Assembly (NCBI RefSeq): GCF_950295315.1
Contig: NC_080170.1
Span: 96,438,477 to 96,502,476 of the forward strand
DNA length: 64,000 nt
Reading direction: 5' to 3'
From: Erinaceus europaeus
Lineage: Eukaryota; Chordata; Mammalia; Eulipotyphla; Erinaceidae
The translations under genes and the position numbers were made by a program. A model generated the notes under the pieces. That model was not told the DNA's origin, did not search any database, and was given only the letters and a program-made list of their open reading frames with translations. How positions within the stretch are numbered: the first letter of the stretch is position 1; every line of letters begins with the position of its first letter. Of the stretch, positions 55,769 through 64,000 are shown piece by piece.

Positions 55769-56658
55769 TAAATTACAAAGCTACATGGGGATATATCAAA
55801 GACCAATGACACAAATTCAACTATAGTTTCTTCAGAGGAGGATTTTGTTGGAATTAACACAAATTTGTTCTATCTGTAGAATTCTACACATAGTGGTTTA
55901 TAAGACCAGTTCTTCTGATATTATTTATGGTTTATTAGGACTAATCTTTTTGTTTGGCTATTATGTTTATTCAATCTAATGGTTACTACCACTTTTGTAA
56001 ACTACAGTAAATACTGCATCTATTCATCAAAGCAATATCAAATTACTACCACAATTTATTATCTTATCACATCAGAGTTTCTTTTTTTTATTTATAAAAA
56101 GGAGACCTTAACAAAACCATAGGATAAGAGGGGTACAACTTCGCAAAATTCCTACCACCAGCTCTCCGTATCCCATCCCCTTCCCTGGTAGCTTTCCTAT
56201 TCTTTAACCCTCTGGGAGTATGAACCCAAGGTCATTGTGGGATGTAGAAGGGGAAAAGTCTGGCTTCTGTAATTGCTTCCCCTCTGAACTTGGGCATTGA
56301 CAGGTCGATCCATACTCCCAGCCTGCATCTCTCTTTCCCTAGAAAGGTGGGGCTCTGGGGAAGCAGAGCTCCAGAAGACATTGGTAGAGTTGTCTGTCCA
56401 GGGAAGTCTGGTCAGCATCAGGTAGCATCTGGAACCTGGTGGCTGAAAAGAGTTAACATACAAAGCCAAACAAATTGTAGCTTCTAATATGGAAAAGAGG
56501 TATGAATATTATTGACTGTAAACCCCATCGATTTGATGTGGTCTGGAGCCGATATTCAGCTTAGGAGCCTATGTGACCTCTGCATCCCTGTAGATCTGAC
56601 TTCACATTCTGTGGTCATGAGTAGGAATATTCCAAGCTGCCCCAATATCGACACATCT

Positions 56659-59098
56659 TTTTTTTTTATTTAAGAAAGTATTAATTAACAAAACCATAGG
56701 GTAGGAGGGGTACAATTCCACACAATTCCCACCACCCAATCTCCATATCCCACCCCTTCCCCTGATAGCTTTCCCATTCTCTATGCCTCTGGGAGCATGG
56801 ACCCAGGGTCATTGTGGGTTGCAGAAGGTAGAAGGTCTGGCTTCTGTAATTGCTTCCCCGCTGAACATGGGTGTTGACTGGTTGGTCCATACTCCCAGTC
56901 TACCTCTCTCTTTCCCTAGTAGGGTGGGTCTCTGGGGAAGCTGAGCTCCAGTACACATTGGTGGGGTCTTCAGTCCAGGGAATCCTGGCCAGCATCCTGA
57001 TGACATCTGGAACCTGGTGATTGAAAAGAGAGTTAACATACGAAGCCAAACAAATTGTTGAGCAATCATGGACCCAAAGCTTGGAATAGTTGAGAGGAAG
57101 TGTTAGGGGGGTACTCACTGCAAACTCTAGTGTACTTCTGCTTTCAGGTATATATTTTGCAGCAGTTTATGGATACGTGTGAACATATGCTTTCTCGCAC
57201 AGAACCTGGTATATATCTAGGTTTTGGAACTTCGTTAGAAAGTGAACCACCTGAGATGGAATTAGAGTATACTATGAAAGGAAAGGTCTCACGTGAGTAA
57301 TGAAGCTGAAGGGTTGTCATTCCACACGTGAAGTCTCTGGACACAGTCTGAGGAGAAGCATGTTGAGGTGGCAATTATTGTGTTGTTTAGGTTGTGATCG
57401 ACAACCTAAACATATGGGTTGGGAGAGGCATACGGGAAAGTGGGCCCTACCTTAAGGTTCCAGGACTGGGGGAAGTAGAGGCTCTATAGTGGAGATGTGA
57501 GGTTCCTGCTGTCTTAGGGTTCAAAAAGACAATCGATAGTTAGTGTTATCATCACATTATTTGGTAATTGGGTTAACTTTGAAAAGTCCTTTTGTGATGG
57601 TTTGCTGTACAGTATCCAGTATCATGTATATAGCTGTGCTATTGGTTGCTTCTAATCTACTTGGTCTAGGCTTTTGAGAGAGTCTGCATATCAATTACAC
57701 AGCCTATATATTAAAAAGATTCAGTTTGTGTTTTGAAAAACTTTGAGACATACAATTAATTTCCCCCCTCTCATATTAATTAACTAATGATTTATATGAC
57801 TACATTTTACTAGGAGTGTACATAAACACCATTCCCACCACCAAAAGACTGTGACCCATCCCTACCACCCACTCCCACCCCCCACTGGCCCAGGAAGCTG
57901 CATGTCTACCCCTCACCACAGGGTTTTTACTTTGGTGCCCTACTTACAATTTGGTCAGGTCCTGCTTTTAGTTTCCCTTTCAGATCTTCTTAGTTAACTT
58001 CTGTTGATGCACGGGATCATCCCATACTCATCTTTATCTTTCTGAATTAGCTCACTTAACATAATTCCTTCTAGCTCTGTCCAAGATGGGTCAGAGAAAG
58101 TGGGTTCATTGTTCTTGATAGCTGCATAGTATTCCATTGTATATATATATATATATACCACAGCTTTCTCAGCCACTCATCTGTTGTTGGGCACCTGGGT
58201 TGCTTCCAGGTTTTAGCTATTATGAATTGTGCTGCTATGAACATAGGAGTACACACCTCTTTTTGGTTGGGTGTTATGGAGTCCTTGGGGTATAACCCCA
58301 GGAGAGGAATTACTGGATCATATGGAAGGTCCATGTCTAGCCTTCTGAGAGTTTTCCAGACTGCTCTCCACAGAGGCTGTACCAATTTACATTCCCACCA
58401 GCAATGTAAAAGGGTTCCTCTGTCCCCACAACCTCTCCAGCATTTGTTGCTGCTGTCCTTTTTGATGTATGCCATTCTTACAGGAGTGAGGTGGTATCTT
58501 AGTGTTGTCTTAATTTGCATTTCTCTGACAATCAGTGACCTAGAGCAGTTTTTCATATGTTTGTTAGCCTTTTGGATCTCCTCTGAGGTGAATGTTTTGT
58601 TCATATCCTCTGCCCATTTTTGGATGGGGTCATTTGCTTTTTTGGTGCTAAGTTTGCTGAGCTCTTTATATATTTTGGTGATTAGTTTCTTGTCTGATAT
58701 ATGGCATGTGAAGATCTTCTCCCATTCTGTGAGGGGTCTCTTTGTTTGTTTAATAGTTTCTTTGGATGTGCAGAAGCTTTTCAATTTGATATAGTCCCAT
58801 TGGTTTGTTTCTTCTTTAGTCTTCCTTGCAATTGGGTTTGATTCATCAAAGATGTCCTTGAGATGTATGTGGGAAAGTGTTTTACCAATGTTTTCCTCTA
58901 AGTATTTGATTGTTTCTCGTTTGACATCTGGGTCTTTGATCCATTTGGAGTTGATTTTTTTTCTGGTGAGATAAGGTGGTTCAATTTCATTCTTCTGCAT
59001 GTTACAATCCAGTTTTCCCAGCACCATTTACTGAAGAGAGCCTCCTTTTTCCATTTAATACTTTGGGCCCCCTTATCAAAGATTAGATGTCCATAGGT
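56659..59098 (-). mobile_element. Second young L1 inserted into the first one's 3' UTR
   Basis: This copy starts with a poly-T run at the left (56659-56668) and ends in ORF2 sequence at the right (gattagatgtccataggt). A 15-bp duplication, aatatcgacacatct (56644-56658) and aatatcgacccatct (59099-59113), brackets it, and the outer L1's 3' UTR resumes in register afterwards. It is 2,440 bp long and 5'-truncated in ORF2. Confidence 0.93.
58071..59027 (-). pseudogene. Intact C-terminal 318 codons of L1 ORF2
   Basis: The frame is open to its natural stop and covers the ORF2 region after reverse transcriptase. Recognisable blocks are [40 protein letters not shown] and [20 protein letters not shown]-x3-C-x7-H-x4-C motif (CWRGC...H....C) binds nucleic acid in L1. 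The lack of any disabling change over 318 codons indicates a recent insertion, but with the endonuclease and polymerase missing it is not autonomous. A TA repeat at about 58139-58158 lies inside the coding region. Confidence 0.88.
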
Positions 59099-60479
59099 AA
59101 TATCGACCCATCTTCCTCAGATGTAGCATAGAGTATGTTGTCCATCCTCCCTTCAGAGGATGGAACATTCTCTACCATTGTTGAACCAAGTTGAGGTCAC
59201 GGTACTATGTGGGGCTCACAAAGGGGTCTATTTTGTTGTTCCTCATAGAGATGACCAGTAACTATGGAGAGAGGGATTTATTTGAAGTCTAGGCCCATTC
59301 GTTCTCTTTGGGAATCTCAGGACTCCCCGACTAGGCCCCAGCTGATGGGGTGTCCTGATAGTGACTAAAGAGTCATCATTAAAGTATGCCTGTCTCTTGC
59401 CCTTATTAAGCTTTTGTAGTCCTTGCTTTGCTAAGGTTAACTTTGGATTGAGTGAAAGAACTGTAATAGGAAGTAGGTGAGGAGGGTATCTCAGTCTTAT
59501 TAGATACTTTTTCATTAGGAACTTGATACTGACTCACTGCAGACTATTGTGTACTTTTGCTTTCAGGTATATATTTTGTCCTAGTTTTTGGATACATGTG
59601 AACATATGCTCCTACTGGACCTGGTCTATATCTAGGTTTTGGGACTTTGTTAGGAAGTGAACCTCCTGGAATGGAATTAGAGAATACCATGAAAGGAAAG
59701 GTCTCACCTGAGTAATGAAGATGAAGGGTTGACATTCCACCCCTGAAGTCTCTAGACACAGTGTGTAGTGAAGCATGCTGAGGTGGTACTCGTTATGTTG
59801 ATTAAGTTGAGTTCGACAGATGCAATATTATTTGGTATGAATTGAGAGAAGCATACAGGAAATTGAGCCCCACCATAGAGGTTCCAGGACTGGGAAAAAT
59901 ATAGGCTCTATAGAGGAAATGGGAGATTCCTGCTGTGTTAGGGTTAAGAACACAATAGATATTGTTATAATCACATTATTTGGCAATTGGGTTAACTTTG
60001 AATAACCACTTTGTTAGGATTTGCTGTATCATACCCAACATCACCATAATTTATGTCCTTTGACATTATCTGTATATAGCTGTGCCACCAGTTGCTTATG
60101 GTCTCCCTAGTCTAGGATTTTGAGAGAGTCAACATATCAAAGACTCAGCTTATGTATTTAAAAGACTCCCGTCTGTACTTTAAAAAGTTTGAGATACAAT
60201 CAATTTTCCCCTCTCATATTAATTAGTGATTTATATGACTACAAATTAATAAGAGTGTGCATAAACACCATTCCCACCACCAAAAGACTGTGTCCCACCC
60301 CACCCACTCCACCCCCCCTTGCTGCCTTGGGAAGCCAAATATCCACCCTCACCCTGAACCCAGGCTTTTTATTTTGGTGCCCTACTACAAATTTAGTCAA
60401 ATCCTGCTTTGAGTTTTCCTTTCTTTTCTTCTTTATCAACTTCTTTTGATGAGTGGGATCATCCCATACTCAGCTTTAT

Positions 60480-63455
60480 CTTTCTGACCTAGCTCACTTA
60501 AAACAATCCCTTCTAGCTCCATCCAAGATGGGTCAGAGAAGGTGGGTTCATTGTTCTAAATAGCTGCATAGTAATTCTATTCTGTATATATACCACAGCT
60601 TTCTCAGCCACTCATCTGTTGTTGGGCACCTGGGTTCTTTCCAGGTTTTAGCTATTATGAATTGTGCTGCTATGAACATAGGTGTACACATATCTTTTTG
60701 GTTGGGTGTTATGGAGTCCATTTGAGAGTTATCCAGACTGCTCTCCAGAGAGGCTCGACCAATATACATTCTCACCAGCAGTGCAGAAGGGTTCCTCTGT
60801 CCCCACAACCTCTCCAGCATTTGTTTCTGCTGTCCTTTTTGATGTATGCCATTCTCACAGGAGTAAGGTGGTATGTCAGTGTTGTTTCTATTTGCTTTCT
60901 CTGACAATCAGCGACCTGGAGCAATTTATCATGTGTTTGTTAACCTTTTGGATCTCTTCTGTAGTGAATGTCTTGTTCATATTCTCTGCCCATTTTTGGA
61001 GGGGTCATTTGCTTTTTGTTTGTAAGTTTGCTGAGATCTTTGTATATTTTGTTTATTAGTCTCTTGTCTGATGTATGGCATATGAAGATCTTCTCCCATT
61101 CTGTGAGGGTTCCCCTTGTTTGTGTGATAGTTTCTTTGGCTGTGCCGAAACTTTTCAATTTGATGTAATCCCACTGATTTGTTTCTGCTTTAGTCTTCCT
61201 TGCAATTGGGTTTGTATCATCAAAGATGTCATTGAGGTTTAGGTGGGAATGTGTTCCACCAATGTTTTACTCTAAGTATTTAATAGTTTCTGGTCTAACA
61301 TCCATGTCCTTGATCAATTTGGAGTTGATTTTTCTTTCTGATGAGACAAGGTGGTTCAGTATCATTCTTCTGCATGTTTCGACCCAGTTTTCCCTGAAGC
61401 ATGTATTGAAGAGACCCTCCTTCCTACATTTAATACTTTGGACCCCCTTATCAAAGATTAGATGTCCATAGGTGTGGGGATTTAGTTCTGGGCTTTCAAT
61501 TCTGTTCCACTGTCTGTGTGCCCATTTTGTTCCACTATCACACTGTTTTGATGATGATGGCATTATAATATAGTTTGAGATCTGGGAGTGTGATGCCTCT
61601 ATTTCTGTTTCTTTTCCTCAAGATGGTTTTGACAATTCTAGGTGTGTTCTGGTTCCAGATAAATGATTGCAGTTTATGTTCTATTCTCTTAAAGAAGCTT
61701 GGTGGAACTTTGATGGGTATTGCATTAAATTTGAATTTGGGCTCTGGGGAGAATATTCATTTTGATGATATTAATTCTTCTGATCTATGAGCATGGGATG
61801 TCTTTCCATTTGTTGGTATCAGTTTCTATTTCCTTGAATAGTGACTCATAGTTTTCAGTATACAAGTCTTTCACTTCTTTGATCAGCTTTACTCCTAGGT
61901 ATTTTATTGATTTTGCTGCAACAGTGAATGGGAGTGATTTCTGGATGTCTTCTTCTTCAGATTTAGTGTTTGCATAAAGAAATGCCACTGATTTTTATAC
62001 AATGATTTTGTAGCCTGACACCTTGCTGTATTGCCTAATAACTTCCAGTAGTTTTCTGCTGGATTCTTTAGGTTTTACTATGTATACTATCCTATCATCT
62101 GCAAATAGAGAGAGTTTGACTTCTTTCCTTCCTATCTGTATTCCTTTGATTTCTTTCTCTTGCCAGATTACTATGGCAAGAACTTCCAATAATATTTTGA
62201 TGAGTAATGGTGATAATAGACAGCCCTGTCTAGTCCCTAATCTGGGGGGGAATGCCTTCAGCTTCTGTCCATTGAGTATGATGTTGGCTGTAGGTTTGCT
62301 CTACGTGGACTCCACTATTGTGAGGAATTTCCCAACTATTCCCATTTTTGTAGCATTTTGAGCATGAATGGGTGTTGGATTTTGTCAAAGGCTTTCTCTG
62401 CATCTATTGAGATAATCATGTGGTGTTTGGTTTTGCTTTTATTGATGTGGTGAATGACAATGATTGACTTACCTATTTTGAACTAGCCTTGCATTCCTGA
62501 GATAAATCCCACTTGGTCGTGATGGATGATCTTTTTGATATACTGCTGTTTCCGGTTGGCCAGGATCTTGTTTAATATTTTGGCATCTATGTTCATCAGA
62601 TATTTTGGTCTGTAGTTTTCCTTTTTTGTTGCATCCCTATCTAGTTTTGGTATCAGGGTGATGTTGGCTTCATAGAAGGTGAAAGGGAGTGTTCCTTTTT
62701 CTTTGATTTTGTGGAAGACCTTTAGAAGTATAGGTATTAGCTGTTTCCAAAAGTTTTGTAGAATTCATTTGTGAAGCCATCTGGTTGAGGACTTTTGTTG
62801 TTGGGAAAATTCTTAATAAGTATTTTTATTTCTTTGTCTGTGACTGGTGCATTTAGTTTTTGTAGTTCTTCTTGGTTCAGTTTTGGAAGGGCATGTTTCT
62901 AGGAATTCTTCCATTTCCTCTAGATTCTCTAGCTTGGTGGCGTATAGTTCTTCATAGAAGTTTCACATGATTTTCTGGATTTCTGTGGTTTCAGTTGTGA
63001 TATCTCCTCTGTCATTTACAATTCTATTAATTTGAATCTTCTCCCCCCCCCCTTTTTTTAAGTGAGTCTGGCTAGTTGTTTGTCAATCCTGTTTAATTTT
63101 CCAAAGAACCAACATATGGCTTCATTGATCTTTTGTATTGTTCTCTTATTTTTGATGTTGTTTATTTCTGCTCTAATTTTAGTGATTTCTGTCCTTCTGG
63201 TTGCTTTAGGGTTCCTTTGCTCCGTTTCCTCTAAGTCCTTAAGGTGTGCAGTAAGGTCATTTGAGCTTTTTCTTGTTGTTTAATATGTGATTGTATGGCT
63301 ATGAGTTTCCCTCTCAATACTGCTTTAGCTGTGTCAAATATTTTGATAGGTTGTGTCTTCATTTTCATTTGTTTCCAGGAACATTTGAATTTCTTCCTTG
63401 AATGTCTCTCTGATCTAGCAGTTCTTAAGCAATATGTTGTTGATTTTACAAATTC
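60480..63455 (-). pseudogene. L1 ORF2 remnant without endonuclease
   Basis: In minus sense the frame fragments show the linker (about 63455-62950), reverse transcriptase with FADD ([11 protein letters not shown], about 62120-62090), thumb ([10 protein letters not shown]) and C-terminal region (about 61500-60500). The stretch around 60718 lacks about 75 bases of the C-terminal domain compared with the copy at 58071. Several stops and shifts break the frame. Without endonuclease or ORF1 it could not retrotranspose. Confidence 0.85.
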
Positions 63456-63647
63456 TGTTTTTGTCAGCCCAAGAGTGAGTTATGGGACTGTATTTTGGAG
63501 TCACTCTGAGTAGACCATGTTCACCCTCCCAGAGACAGCCTGGTATCTTACCCTATCCAGAGAATCCCAGGTTGCAAGCTGCTGCCTCATAGCAGCTGTG
63601 GCTCCAAATTGGCCATCTTGGCTCCACCCCCCACATCAGAATTTCTT

Positions 63648-63866
63648 ACCATCAGTTTCATGATCATCATTTACCATTACACACATACTTGAAAAAGAAT
63701 ACTATTATCTCAAATATCAAAGAATTGTAAAAAATCTCCCTCTCTCTCTCTCCCTAATTCATGAGACATTATCTCTCATATGTGATAAATAAAATGTTAA
63801 GGAAAAAAAAAGCAGGTGAGAGTGCTGAGCTGGGTAGACAAAGTCAGTTTCTTTCAACCTAATTTT
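63648..63866. other. Unassigned short spacer
   Basis: A CT-rich run and 'gtgataaataaaatgttaagg' near 63735-63805 could be a degraded SINE tail. Confidence 0.35.
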
Positions 63867-63867
63867 C

Positions 63868-64000
63868 TTTTTTATTTATTTATTAAAAGGAAACATTGAC
63901 AAAATCATAGGATAAGAGGGGTACAACTTCACACAATTCCCAGTGGTTTTTTTTTTTTCTTCCTGAGCCTGAAATCTGATATGCAGGTAGATCCTAATTA
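63868..64000 (-). mobile_element. Young L1 3' end, cut by window edge
   Basis: Starts with reversed tail and 'aaggaaacattgacaaaatc', but after 'cttcacacaattccc' jumps to 'agtggtttttttttttcttcctgagcctgaaatctg', which in the copy at 41124 lies about 450 bases further on. An internal deletion of the 3' UTR is therefore present. Confidence 0.8.

Larger units (their letters stand above)
56084..63632 (-). mobile_element. Young L1 with both termini but large internal deletion
   Basis: The minus-strand element ends at the left in a reversed A tail with AATAAA at 56092-56087. At the right it ends in the typical L1 5' terminus (on minus: ggggggtggagccaagatggcc). A 15-bp duplication with one mismatch, acatcagagtttctt (56069-56083) and acatcagaatttctt (63633-63647), brackets it. 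About 175 bases of 5' UTR (63632-63456) join ORF2 linker sequence directly, so ORF1 and the endonuclease are absent. A second L1 is inserted in its 3' UTR at 56659-59098. Without that insert the element is about 5.1 kb. Confidence 0.9.

Noticed and set aside
58222..58794. 190-codon plus-strand frame
   Set aside because: It is the antisense of the L1 ORF2 C-terminal region, whose sense frame carries recognisable motifs.

Overview
The window is nuclear DNA of a placental mammal and is almost entirely retrotransposon-derived or unassigned AT-rich intergenic sequence. I found no intact host protein-coding exon. The abundant tRNA-derived SINEs, with a head ending in a box-B-like GGTTCGAGCC, a CT-rich body, an (AAC/AAT)n stretch and an optional hairpin 3' module, together with L1 elements that have a very long 3' UTR, point to a hedgehog (Erinaceidae). 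This identification rests on remembered repeat consensus, not on a search.

Repeat names used below are my own. SINE-A is the long SINE described above. SINE-B has a 'ggccaggtggtggcgcacctggttgagcgcacatgt'-type head and an AATAAATAAA tail. SINE-C has a head containing 'ggataaagca' and the tail ATAAATAAAATCTT. SINE-E and SINE-F are older, diverged tRNA-like SINEs. Young L1 means the lineage-specific L1 whose 3' terminus reads (plus strand, reversed) poly-T then 'ggaaacattaacaaaacc'. L1M means older mammalian L1.

Layout: 961-1981 is an IAP/ERVK-like solo LTR. 2-30 kb is a SINE-rich mosaic over old L1M (2.9-3.8, 14.2-14.8 and 15.5-19 kb) and L2 remnants, and holds a tailless 7SK retropseudogene at 18.5 kb. 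30.2-35.8 kb is a decayed, nearly complete L1 on the minus strand with ORF1 and ORF2 remnants. 37-39.9 kb is a plus-strand L1M interrupted by a young L1 3' end and by a second, non-L1 LINE. 41.1-42.7 kb is another young L1 3' UTR. 44-48 kb has SINEs, microsatellites and possible LTR remnants. 48.9-55.6 kb is comparatively poor in SINEs and contains a MIR. 56.1-63.6 kb is a minus-strand L1 with both termini but a large internal deletion, carrying a second L1 inside its 3' UTR.

The most unusual content is a non-L1 LINE family whose C-terminal reverse-transcriptase ORF looks like arthropod/aquatic-invertebrate Jockey-type elements. It is present three times in 64 kb: a ~1.04 kb copy (38521-39563), a 174-bp copy with a perfect 13-bp target-site duplication (35137-35310), and a 23-bp micro-insertion with a perfect 12-bp duplication (17318-17340). 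All three end in a TAG stop codon followed directly by an AAG-repeat tail, with no 3' UTR. A parallel theme is tailless retrotransposition: the 7SK piece and a 32-bp SINE head (42736-42767) both lack A tails yet have clean target-site duplications.
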